Below, in pieces: positions 36,102-43,465 of a DNA stretch of 64,000 nt. The first letter of the stretch is position 1. Each line of letters starts with the position of its first letter. The notes under the pieces were generated by a model. The model did no database searches. It saw only the letters and a list, made by a program, of their open reading frames with translations, and was not told the origin of the DNA. The translations under genes and the position numbers were made by a program. Origin of the DNA: Kribbella capetownensis (GTDB lineage: Bacteria > Actinomycetota > Actinomycetes > Propionibacteriales > Kribbellaceae); contig NZ_SJKD01000013.1 in the NCBI RefSeq assembly GCF_004331485.1, positions 62,001 to 126,000 on the forward strand. The letters are read 5' to 3'.

Positions 36102-37319
36102 ATGCACGAGAACCTCACCGCCCTGCTGATCGAGCTGGGCGCGGTCATCCTGGCCCTCGGCATCCTCGGCCGGATCGCCGGCCGGCTCGGGTTCTCACCG
36201 ATCCCGCTGTACCTGCTGGCCGGCCTCGCCTTCGGGCATGGTGGTCTCTTGCCGCTGGCGGCCAGCGAGGAGTTCGTTGCCACCGGCGCCGAGATCGGCG
36301 TCATCCTGCTGCTGTTGCTGCTCGGCCTGGAGTACACCGCATCTGACCTGGTCGGCACGCTCAAGACGCAGTACGTCTCCGGCGTGGTCGACTTCCTGCT
36401 GAACGCGATTCCGGGCGCGGCGGTGGCGCTGCTGCTCGGTTGGGGACCGACCGCCGCAGTCGCGCTGGCCGGTGTCACCTGGATCTCGTCGTCCGGCGTG
36501 ATCGCGAAGGTGGTCGGCGACCTCGGCCGTCTCGGCAACCGCGAAACGCCTGTGGTGCTGGGGATTCTGGTCCTCGAGGATCTGTCAATGGCCGTCTACC
36601 TGCCGATCCTGACCGCGCTGCTCGCGGGTGTCGGGCTGGCAGGCGGCAGCATGACCCTATTGATCTCACTCGGCACCGTCAGCATCGTCCTGTTCCTCGC
36701 ACTGCGCTACGGCCGGGTGATCAGCCGGGCGGTGTCGTCGGACAACCCGGAGATGCTGCTGCTCGTCGTACTCGGACTGACGCTGCTGGTCGCAGGCATC
36801 GCCCAGAAGCTCCAGGTGTCGGCGGCGGTCGGCGCGTTCCTGGTCGGGATCGCGCTGTCGGGCGAGGTGGCGCACGGCGCGCGGAACCTGCTCAGCCCGC
36901 TGCGGGACCTGTTCGCCGCGGTGTTCTTCGTCTTCTTCGGCCTGAGCACCGATCCGGCGAAGATCCCACCGGTGCTCGCGATCGCCCTCGCCCTCGCGCT
37001 GTTCACCGCGCTCACGAAGATCTTCACCGGCTGGTACGCCGCGCGCCGGGCCGGGGTGGGATCGGCCGGCCGCTGGCGCGCGGGCGGCACGCTGGTCGCC
37101 CGGGGCGAGTTCTCCATCGTGATCGCGGGTCTCGCGGTCGGCGTCCAGCCCAAGCTCGGCCCGCTGGCCACGGCGTACGTCCTGATCCTGGTCATTCTCG
37201 GCCCGATCGCAGCCCGCTACACCGAACCCATCGCCCGCCGCCTCACCACCCGCAAGCCCACGGCCACCGAAGCCCCCGCCGCCGAACGCCTCGACGACCC
37301 CGCCAACACCCCCACCTGA
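36102..37319 (+). CDS. Kef-type (CPA2) cation:proton antiporter
   Basis: 405 aa, about 12 hydrophobic segments. Exchanges K+ or Na+ for H+ across the membrane. Seen: GRIAGRLGFSPIPLYLLAGL, VILLLLLLGLEYTASDLVG, the unwound-helix region LGILVLEDLSMAVYLPIL with the conserved acidic ED pair, VSAAVGAFLVGIALSGE, and ARGEFSIVIAGLAVG near the end. Lacks the RCK domain of KefB/C, which fits the separate regulatory subunit upstream. A strong GGGAGG lies just before the ATG. Confidence 0.9.
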   Translation: MHENLTALLIELGAVILALGILGRIAGRLGFSPIPLYLLAGLAFGHGGLLPLAASEEFVATGAEIGVILLLLLLGLEYTASDLVGTLKTQYVSGVVDFLLNAIPGAAVALLLGWGPTAAVALAGVTWISSSGVIAKVVGDLGRLGNRETPVVLGILVLEDLSMAVYLPILTALLAGVGLAGGSMTLLISLGTVSIVLFLALRYGRVISRAVSSDNPEMLLLVVLGLTLLVAGIAQKLQVSAAVGAFLVGIALSGEVAHGARNLLSPLRDLFAAVFFVFFGLSTDPAKIPPVLAIALALALFTALTKIFTGWYAARRAGVGSAGRWRAGGTLVARGEFSIVIAGLAVGVQPKLGPLATAYVLILVILGPIAARYTEPIARRLTTRKPTATEAPAAERLDDPANTPT

Positions 37320-37367
37320 CCCCACCCCACCCCGCTCCACCCGACAGCCACTCCCACCGAAACCCGC

Positions 37368-37456
37368 CGCCTGCTGGGCTGACCCATCAGACGGTGGGTT
37401 AACCCACCCGAATCCGATACGCCAACCCACCGTCTACTGGGCCAACCCAGCAGACG
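37368..37456. terminator. Long bidirectional terminator-like inverted repeat
   Basis: Two 33-nt arms (37368-37400 and 37424-37456) are inverted copies agreeing at 28 of 33 positions, with a 23-nt spacer. The inner 12 bases CAGACGGTGGGTT/AACCCACCGTCT pair almost without break. It lies between the convergent antiporter and YdeI-like genes and would stop both transcripts. Confidence 0.7.
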
Positions 37457-37497
37457 CGGCGGCGGGTGCTGAGCGAACTGCGGGGGATGCGGCGGGG

Positions 37498-38055
37498 TTA
37501 GCGGGCGCGGTGGTTGTGGGTTGCTTGGGTGACTGTCTGCGCGATGCGGCCGGCGCGCGTCTCGGGGCGCTTGGCGAGGGTGATCCACTCGAGGATCGCT
37601 CGGCGGGACGACGGTGGGAACGCCTGGAAATGCTGGTCCGCCACCGGGTCACCGTCGAGCGCGGCGCGGAGGTCCGCGGGGACGATCAGCTTCTGCGCGT
37701 CGGCGAGCAGATCCCACGTGCCGGTCCGCCGAGCGCGGTCGACGAGTTCCTGACCCGCCGGCGTCATCAGCCCCGCTTCCGTCAACCGCTCGACCCGCCC
37801 GCGGTTGACCTTGCTCCACGTACTGCGTGGGTTCCGCGGCGTGAAGCACTGGTACGTCGTCCGGTCGTCGCGCCTGATCGTCTTGCTGTCGATCCACCCG
37901 AAACACAACGCATGCTCGACCGCCTCCGCCAGGTTCACGCCCGCCGCATCCCGGTGGACGATCAGCCAGACGGACCGCTCGCCCCGGCCGTTCGTCGCCA
38001 ACCAGGTGCGCCATTCCTTCATATCCGAACAGTTCAGGGCCGCGTCATCGTTCAT
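37498..38055 (-). CDS. YdeI/OmpD-associated family protein
   Basis: 185 aa. Typical family stretches: EWRTWLATNGRGERSVWLI, EAVEHALCFGWIDSKTIRRDD, YQCFTPRNPRSTWSKVN and the C-terminal PPSSRRAILEWITLAKRPETRAGRIAQTV. Function is not established; members have been linked to stress and bacteriocin tolerance. ATG 38055 chosen; ATG 38067 is also open. The next gene downstream is convergent. Confidence 0.83.
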   Translation of the reverse strand: MNDDAALNCSDMKEWRTWLATNGRGERSVWLIVHRDAAGVNLAEAVEHALCFGWIDSKTIRRDDRTTYQCFTPRNPRSTWSKVNRGRVERLTEAGLMTPAGQELVDRARRTGTWDLLADAQKLIVPADLRAALDGDPVADQHFQAFPPSSRRAILEWITLAKRPETRAGRIAQTVTQATHNHRAR

Positions 38056-38102
38056 ACCACCGAGCATGCGCCCGATAAGTGCTCACCGATTGAGTACTTA
38101 TC

Positions 38103-38588
38103 TCAGAAGAGCGCGTCGCCCCGCTCGTGGTCGAGCAGCGCCTGCTTGCGTTCGAGGCCGCCGCCGTACCCGGTCAGGCTGCCGGTCGAGCCGACCACGC
38201 GGTGACACGGGACGATGATGCTGATCGGGTTCTTGCCGTTCGCGAGCCCGACCGCCCGGGACGCCCCCGGCACGAGGCCGAGGATCGCCGCGAGCTCGCC
38301 GTACGTCGTCGTCTCGCCGTACGGGATGTCCTGCAGCGCCGTCCAGACCCGCTGCTGGAACGGCGTCCCGGCCGGCTGCAGTGGTACGTCGAACGTCGTC
38401 CGCCCGTGCTCGAAGTACTCCGTGAGTTGCTCGGCAACCGCGGGCAGCACCGAGTCGTCGCGCTTGCCGAAGGTCTCCAGCGGCGGGCGATGCCGGTGCT
38501 CGACCATGTAGAGGCCGGCCAGCTCGCCGGCGTCGCCCTCCACCAGGGTGAGCGGGCCGACCGGGCTGTCCACCACGGCGTACGTCAC
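38103..38588 (-). CDS. ogt: Methylated-DNA-protein-cysteine methyltransferase
   Basis: 161 aa suicide enzyme that takes the O6-alkyl group of guanine onto its own cysteine. The acceptor is C128 in IIVPCHRVVGSTGSLTGYGGG; FQQRVWTALQDIPYGETTTYGELA is the DNA-binding helix-turn-helix. GTG 38588 has GGAGG seven nt upstream. Third gene of an operon behind ada-alkA and a GNAT acetyltransferase, each joined by a 4-bp overlap. Confidence 0.95.
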   Translation of the reverse strand: MTYAVVDSPVGPLTLVEGDAGELAGLYMVEHRHRPPLETFGKRDDSVLPAVAEQLTEYFEHGRTTFDVPLQPAGTPFQQRVWTALQDIPYGETTTYGELAAILGLVPGASRAVGLANGKNPISIIVPCHRVVGSTGSLTGYGGGLERKQALLDHERGDALF

Positions 38589-39139
38589 TGCGACGCCTCC
38601 CACTGGGCGCGGTTGATCCGGTAGAGCACATGCCGCTGCAGCCGGTGCCCGGCAGGCAGACGGACGTGGTCGAAGTCGCCCGCCTCATCGTGCGTCATGC
38701 CGATCCGCTCCATCACCCGCTGCGACTTCACGTTCGGGGTCGCGGTGAACGAGACTATCTCGTCCAGACCGGCCGGGCCGAAGCCGTGGGCCAGCGCCGC
38801 CCGGGCCGCCTCGCTGGCGTAACCGTTGCCCCAAGCGCCCTTCGCGAGCCGCCACCCGATCTCGACGGCCGGCATGAAGTGCGCCTCGAAACTCGGCACC
38901 GACAGCCCGGTGAAGCCGATGAACTCGCCTGTGTCGCGCACCTCCAACGCCCACAGACCCCACCCGCGTTCGTCGATCTCGGGCCGGATCCGGTCGATGA
39001 GCGCGTCGCTCTGCTCGCGCGTCTGCGGTGCCGGGAAGTGCTCCATCACCGCCGGGTCCGCGTTCAGCACTGCGAACGGCTCGCGGTCGCTGTCACGCCA
39101 CTGGCGCAGCAGCAGGCGGTCGGTGGTCAGCTCGGTCAT
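38585..39139 (-). CDS. GNAT-family N-acetyltransferase (RimJ/RimL-like)
   Basis: 184 aa. Acetyl-CoA-binding pattern: EIGWRLAKGAWGNGYASEAA near 105-125, with the preceding GEFIGFTGLSVPSF strand and the VKSQRVMERIGM block near 150. Opens MTELTTDRLLLRQWRDSD as in RimJ/L-type enzymes. Embedded by ATGA and GTGA overlaps between ada-alkA and ogt, so it is co-expressed with alkylation repair. Acceptor unknown. Confidence 0.87.
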   Translation of the reverse strand: MTELTTDRLLLRQWRDSDREPFAVLNADPAVMEHFPAPQTREQSDALIDRIRPEIDERGWGLWALEVRDTGEFIGFTGLSVPSFEAHFMPAVEIGWRLAKGAWGNGYASEAARAALAHGFGPAGLDEIVSFTATPNVKSQRVMERIGMTHDEAGDFDHVRLPAGHRLQRHVLYRINRAQWEASQ

Positions 39140-40638
39140 GCTCTCTCCGTCGAGGTCGGTTCCGGGATCTTGTTGATCGCGTGGTCGCCGGTCGCCCAGA
39201 GGTACTGCACCGCGTAGGCACGCCACGGCCGCCACGCACGCGCGTGGTCGATCAGGAGTTTGGGGGCCTCGGGCAACCCGAGGTCGCGGGCGGCGTACCG
39301 GATGCCCAGATCGCTGGCCACAAAGGCATCCGGGTCACCGAGCGCCCGCATCGCGATCGACTCGACTGTCCACGGACCGATGCCCGGCAGGGCGGTCAGT
39401 TGCTCGCGCGCCTTGTCCCAGTCGGCACCGGCGCCGAGGTCGATCTCACCGGCCGCGAGGGTGCCGATCAGCGCGGTGAGGGTCGTACGGCGGGACTTCG
39501 GGAAGGCGAGGGAATCGGGATCGAGCCCGGCCAGCGCCTGCATCGTCGGGAACAGATGCGTCAGCCCGCCGCCGGCATCCTCGATCGGATCGCCGTGCTG
39601 CACCACGAGCCGATGCGCGTGGGTCCGCGCGGCCGCCGTCGACACCTGCTGTCCGAGCACCGCCCGTACGGCGAACTCCTCGCCGTCAACGGTGTGCGGA
39701 ACCCGGCGCCCCGGGGCTTTCGCGATCAGCGGCGCGAGGACGGGATCGGTCTCGAGCAGATCGTCGACCGCGATCGGGTCGGCGTCGAGGTCGAGCATCC
39801 GGCGGCAGCGACTGATCGCGATCGCGAGGTCGCGCTGGTCGGTCAGCGAGAGTTGGCAGGCGATGTGATCAGGCATCGGCTTCAGCGCGACGACGCCATG
39901 CCCATGTGGAAGCCTCAGCGTGCGGCGGTAGTGACCGTCGCGCCACTCCTCGACGCCGGGCACGCCGGTCGCGATCAGATGACCGAAGAGGTTGTCCGGA
40001 GTCAGCGGTGCACGGAACGGGAGGCGCAACGAGATGGTGCCTGGGGCAACGGTCGTCGTACCGCGCCGGGCTCGGCGGCGCAGCTCGGTCGGCGAGAGCG
40101 CGAACACCTCCTGCACGGTCTCGTTGAAGGTCCGCACGCTGGAGAATCCGGCCGCGAAGGCGACATCGGCCATCTGCAGCTCGCTGGTCTCGACCAGCAG
40201 CCGCGCGGTCTGCGCACGCTGGGCACGAGCCAGCGCGAGCGGACCGGCGCCGAGCTCGGCGTGCAACTGACGCTGGACCTGACGGACGCTGTAGCCGAGG
40301 TGAGTGGCCAGGCCCGGCACGCCGTCGCGGTCAACGACACCATCGGCGATCAGCCGCATCGCGCGGGCGACCAGGTCGGCCCGGTCGTTCCACTCCGGTG
40401 AACCCGGGCTCGCGTCCGGTCGGCAGCGCTTGCAGGCCCGGAACCCAGCCTGCTGGGCGGCCGCCGCACTCGGGTAGAACCGCATGTTCTCGACCTTGGG
40501 CGGCACCACCGGGCAACTCGGCCGGCAGTAGATCTTGGTGGTCAGCACCGCGGTGAAGAACCAGCCGTCGAACCGGGCGTCCTTGGACTGGACCGCGCGG
40601 ATGCATCGCTCCCTGCATTCGTACACGTGCTCCAGCAT
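39136..40638 (-). CDS. Ada-AlkA: methylphosphotriester-sensing regulator fused to 3-methyladenine glycosylase
   Basis: 500 aa. Residues 1-80 are the Ada zinc/methyl-acceptor domain with C38, C42, C69 and C72 (YCRPSCPVVPP; ACKRCRP), the same numbers as E. coli Ada, which supports ATG 40638 over GTG 40650. Residues about 88-185 are an AraC helix-turn-helix (LATHLGYSVRQVQRQLHAEL, MADVAFAAGFSSVRTFNETV). The rest is AlkA: VRAVLGQQVSTAAARTHA, then the HhH LTALPGIGPWTVESIAMRAL with catalytic Asp in DAFVASDLGIR. Senses methylation damage and removes alkylated bases; leads an operon with GNAT and ogt. Confidence 0.93.
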   Translation of the reverse strand: MLEHVYECRERCIRAVQSKDARFDGWFFTAVLTTKIYCRPSCPVVPPKVENMRFYPSAAAAQQAGFRACKRCRPDASPGSPEWNDRADLVARAMRLIADGVVDRDGVPGLATHLGYSVRQVQRQLHAELGAGPLALARAQRAQTARLLVETSELQMADVAFAAGFSSVRTFNETVQEVFALSPTELRRRARRGTTTVAPGTISLRLPFRAPLTPDNLFGHLIATGVPGVEEWRDGHYRRTLRLPHGHGVVALKPMPDHIACQLSLTDQRDLAIAISRCRRMLDLDADPIAVDDLLETDPVLAPLIAKAPGRRVPHTVDGEEFAVRAVLGQQVSTAAARTHAHRLVVQHGDPIEDAGGGLTHLFPTMQALAGLDPDSLAFPKSRRTTLTALIGTLAAGEIDLGAGADWDKAREQLTALPGIGPWTVESIAMRALGDPDAFVASDLGIRYAARDLGLPEAPKLLIDHARAWRPWRAYAVQYLWATGDHAINKIPEPTSTERA

Positions 40639-40761
40639 CCCTGGCCGCACCGACAGTCGCTAGCGAATTTGCGACATCGAGGTGTGGCGGAAAAACGACG
40701 CCAGGATCCCGGGTCGGATTTCCGCCAGCTCCGCTCCAGCTGCCCGGCTGGACTGGAGGGC

Positions 40762-41502
40762 ATGAACGAACTGGTTGGCATGAAGGCATTGGTGACAGGC
40801 GGAAGCCGCGGGATCGGCGCGGCGACCGCGATCGCGTTGGCAGCGAGTGGAGCGGATGTTGCGGTGACCTACCACCGCTCCGCGGATGCTGCCGCCGAGG
40901 TGGTGAAGAAGATCGAGGACCTCGGGCGGCGGGGGTTCGCGTTCGAGGTCGACGCCGCGGACGCAGTGGCCGTGGCCGACGGTGTGCAGCGAGCCGCGGA
41001 TCAGCTCGGTGGCTTGGACATCCTGGTCAACAACGCGGGCGTCGGGGCGGTCGGTCCGATCACCGACCTCACCCTGGCCGACGTCGACCACGTACTCGCG
41101 GTCAACGTCCGTGGGGTGTACGCCGCCACGCAGGCGGCCGTACCGCGACTGTCCGATGGCGGACGGGTGATCCACCTGGGCAGCTGTGTCGCGGCCCGGA
41201 CCGCCCTACCCGGGATGACGCTCTACGGGATGAGCAAGGCCGCGTTGGTCGGTCTGAGCAAGGGCCTCGCCCGCGAGCTCGGACCGCGGGGCATCACGTC
41301 GAACGTCGTCCAGCCCGGACCGATCGACACCGACATGAACCCGGCGGACGGCCCGTTCGCCGAGCCTCAGGCCGCCTTCGTCGCGCTCGAGAGGTTCGGC
41401 ACCACGGCGGAGGTCGCCGCGGCCATTACCTACCTGGCCGGCCCGCAGGCGGCGTACGTGAGCGGCGCGGAGCTGACCATCGACGGCGGCTACGCGGCCT
41501 GA
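40762..41502 (+). CDS. Short-chain dehydrogenase (FabG-like)
   Basis: 246 aa classical SDR. VTGGSRGIGAATAIALA at the NADP site, NNAGVGAVGPI, active Ser in HLGSCVAARTA, Tyr-Lys in LYGMSKAAL, and the closing YVSGAELTIDGGYAA. Arg/His after the second strand (VAVTYHRSADAAAEV) indicates NADP(H). GGAGGG precedes the ATG closely. Divergent from ada-alkA over a 123-bp gap that includes TGGCGGAAA (40685-40693) and its inverted copy TTTCCGCCA (40719-40727). Confidence 0.9.
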   Translation: MNELVGMKALVTGGSRGIGAATAIALAASGADVAVTYHRSADAAAEVVKKIEDLGRRGFAFEVDAADAVAVADGVQRAADQLGGLDILVNNAGVGAVGPITDLTLADVDHVLAVNVRGVYAATQAAVPRLSDGGRVIHLGSCVAARTALPGMTLYGMSKAALVGLSKGLARELGPRGITSNVVQPGPIDTDMNPADGPFAEPQAAFVALERFGTTAEVAAAITYLAGPQAAYVSGAELTIDGGYAA

Positions 41503-41533
41503 TTTGTCGGTGGCCCCGGTTACTGTCACCGGC

Positions 41534-42346
41534 ATGCGATTCTCGGTGACGGTCGGGGCAGTCGGGCACGGACGGGATCCACGCGGTCTCGCCGACCTCG
41601 CGCGAGCCGTGGAGGACTCCGGCTGGGACGCGTTGTTCCTGGAGGACTACCTCGTCTACCAGGGCGACGCGACCGAGCCGACGTACGACCCGTGGATCTG
41701 TCTGGCCGCGATGGCGGCGGCCACATCACGGATCACGATCGGTACGACGGTCACACCACTGCCTCGGCGGCGGCCCTGGAAGGTCGCGGCCGAGGCAGTG
41801 GCGCTGGATCACCTGTCCGGCGGGCGGTTCGTGCTGGGTGTGGGGATCGGAGATCCCGGCGACCCGTTCCTGGGCCGCGTCGGCGAACCCACCGAGCCGA
41901 ACCAGCTCGCAGAGATGCTGGACGAAGGCCTCACAGTGATTGCCCAACTGTGGAGCGGCGAGCCGGTCAGCTTTGCCGGCAAGCACTACCGGCTCGATGA
42001 CGTGCAGCTCACCGCACGGCCGGTGCAAGCACCGCGCATCCCGATCTGGGTCGGAGGGAACCTGCTCGTGCCCGCCGTCCGCCGGCGGATCAGACGGTGG
42101 GACGGGAGCTGTGCGTACAAGGGCAGCACGGACGCGCCACAGCAGATCACGCCCGACGACGTCCGCAGATTGCTCGCGGAGGTCAAGGCCGAGCGCGGCA
42201 CGAGCGACGGGTTCGAGATGAAGGTCAGTGGCGGCGACCCCGCGGCTTTCGCGGCCGCGGGGGCGACCTGGTGGGGGCGCTGGATCCCGCCGCTCCCGGC
42301 GGACGAGACGTTGGCGATTGTCACGCAGCGTCCACCAGTGCTGTGA
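41534..42346 (+). CDS. LLM-class flavin/F420-dependent oxidoreductase
   Basis: 270 aa luciferase-like TIM barrel. MRFSVTVGAVGHGRDPRGLA, then ISTRITIGTTVTPLPRRRPWKVA-type block (SRITIGTTVTPLPRRRPW), LDHLSGGRFVLGVGIGDPGD and PRIPIWVGGN are all family signatures. The C-terminus with GATWWGRWIPP is where substrate contacts usually lie. Follows the SDR by 31 bp on the same strand and may be co-transcribed. Substrate unknown. Confidence 0.85.
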   Translation: MRFSVTVGAVGHGRDPRGLADLARAVEDSGWDALFLEDYLVYQGDATEPTYDPWICLAAMAAATSRITIGTTVTPLPRRRPWKVAAEAVALDHLSGGRFVLGVGIGDPGDPFLGRVGEPTEPNQLAEMLDEGLTVIAQLWSGEPVSFAGKHYRLDDVQLTARPVQAPRIPIWVGGNLLVPAVRRRIRRWDGSCAYKGSTDAPQQITPDDVRRLLAEVKAERGTSDGFEMKVSGGDPAAFAAAGATWWGRWIPPLPADETLAIVTQRPPVL

Positions 42347-42380
42347 GCCGTTGACACGGCCGAGGGTGCGCGGGAGACTG

Positions 42381-42408
42381 CCGATGTTTTTAACGTTCAA
42401 AACATCGG
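42381..42408. promoter_or_regulatory. LacI operator: 28-bp near-perfect palindrome
   Basis: Arms CCGATGTTTT (42381-42390) and AAAACATCGG (42399-42408) are perfectly inverted; the centre T-AACGTT-C is itself a palindrome but for one pair. It ends 12 bp before the GTG of the LacI gene and abuts the RBS (GGAGG at 42411-42415). AACGTT-centred sites are usual for LacI proteins. Confidence 0.8.
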
Positions 42409-42420
42409 TGGGAGGTCTTC

Positions 42421-43431
42421 GTGGCTACGTTGAAGCAGGTCGCTGCGCACGCGGAGGTCTCCGTGCAGACCGTGTCGAACGCGTTGAACGCCCCGCACCG
42501 ACTGCGGCCGGACACCCTCGAACGGGTGAACCGGTCGATCGAACTGCTCAACTACCGGCCCAACCGTAATGCCCGCAGTCTACGCACGAGCGCGGTCGAG
42601 CTGATCGGCTACTGCGTTCCCAACTGGCCGAACCAGACCCATCTGGTGATGGACCAGTTCCTGCACGCACTCTGCGCCGCGGCCGAGCGCACCGGCCGCC
42701 ACATCCTGCTGTTCACCGCCCCACCCGGTGTCGACGGCATGCCGGTGTACGACGACCTGCACGCGCGCCGGCTCGTGGACGGGTTCGTGCTGTCGCAGAC
42801 CGAGACCCACGACCCACGGCATGGCTGGCTGAAGGAGCAGAAGATCCCGTTCATCTCCTTCGGCCGAGTCTGGAAGGAGACCACGCAACCCGGGCCATGG
42901 GTCGACGTCGACGGCGCGGCCGGCTCCGCGATGGCGGTCCGGCACCTGCACGAGGCCGGTCGCCGCCGGATCGCCTTCCTCAGCTGGTCGAAGTCGTCCG
43001 GGCTGGCCGAAGACCGCCTCGGCGGCTGGCGCAAGGCCTGCAAAGAGCTCGGGCTGCCCACCTCCGGCCTGGCCGTCCGCTGCCGCGAGGACAGCATCAC
43101 CGAAGGCGCCCGGGCCACCGCCGAGCTCCTCGACGCGGACCCGTTCCTCGACGGAATCGTTGCCCTGAGCGACATTCTCGCCCTCGGCGCGCTGCGCGAA
43201 CTCGGTCGCCGCGGCCTCACCCCGGGCGTCGACGTCGGCGTCACCGGCTTCGACGACTCCCCGCTGGCCGACGTGGTCTCCCCCGGCCTGACCAGCCTGC
43301 GGCAACCGATGGACGACATCGCCGCCGAACTGATCTCCATCCTCACCGACCCGGACGGCCCGCCGGACGCGTCAACCGAACGCCTACTGCACCCCGAACT
43401 GGTGATCAGGGGCAGCTCAGCCCCTGGCTGA
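42421..43431 (+). CDS. LacI-family transcriptional repressor
   Basis: 336 aa. N-terminal HTH and hinge helix: ATLKQVAAHAEVSVQTVSNAL, then LERVNRSIELLNYRPNRNARSL. The sugar-binding core follows with family blocks DGFVLSQTETHD, HLHEAGRRRIAFLSW, DGIVALSDILALGALRELGRRG and VGVTGFDDSPLADVVSPGLTSL. GTG start with GGAGG 5 nt away. It probably represses itself and the secreted glycosidase 34 bp downstream through the palindrome at 42381-42408. Confidence 0.92.
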   Translation: MATLKQVAAHAEVSVQTVSNALNAPHRLRPDTLERVNRSIELLNYRPNRNARSLRTSAVELIGYCVPNWPNQTHLVMDQFLHALCAAAERTGRHILLFTAPPGVDGMPVYDDLHARRLVDGFVLSQTETHDPRHGWLKEQKIPFISFGRVWKETTQPGPWVDVDGAAGSAMAVRHLHEAGRRRIAFLSWSKSSGLAEDRLGGWRKACKELGLPTSGLAVRCREDSITEGARATAELLDADPFLDGIVALSDILALGALRELGRRGLTPGVDVGVTGFDDSPLADVVSPGLTSLRQPMDDIAAELISILTDPDGPPDASTERLLHPELVIRGSSAPG

Positions 43432-43465
43432 TGCGGCAACCGCGCCGCGAGAAGGAGGAACCGCC

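Noticed and set aside
40656..40727. Ada operator in the ada-SDR gap
   Set aside because: GTCGC/GCGAC and TGGCGGAAA/TTTCCGCCA dyads exist but do not resemble known Ada boxes, so I did not call an operator.
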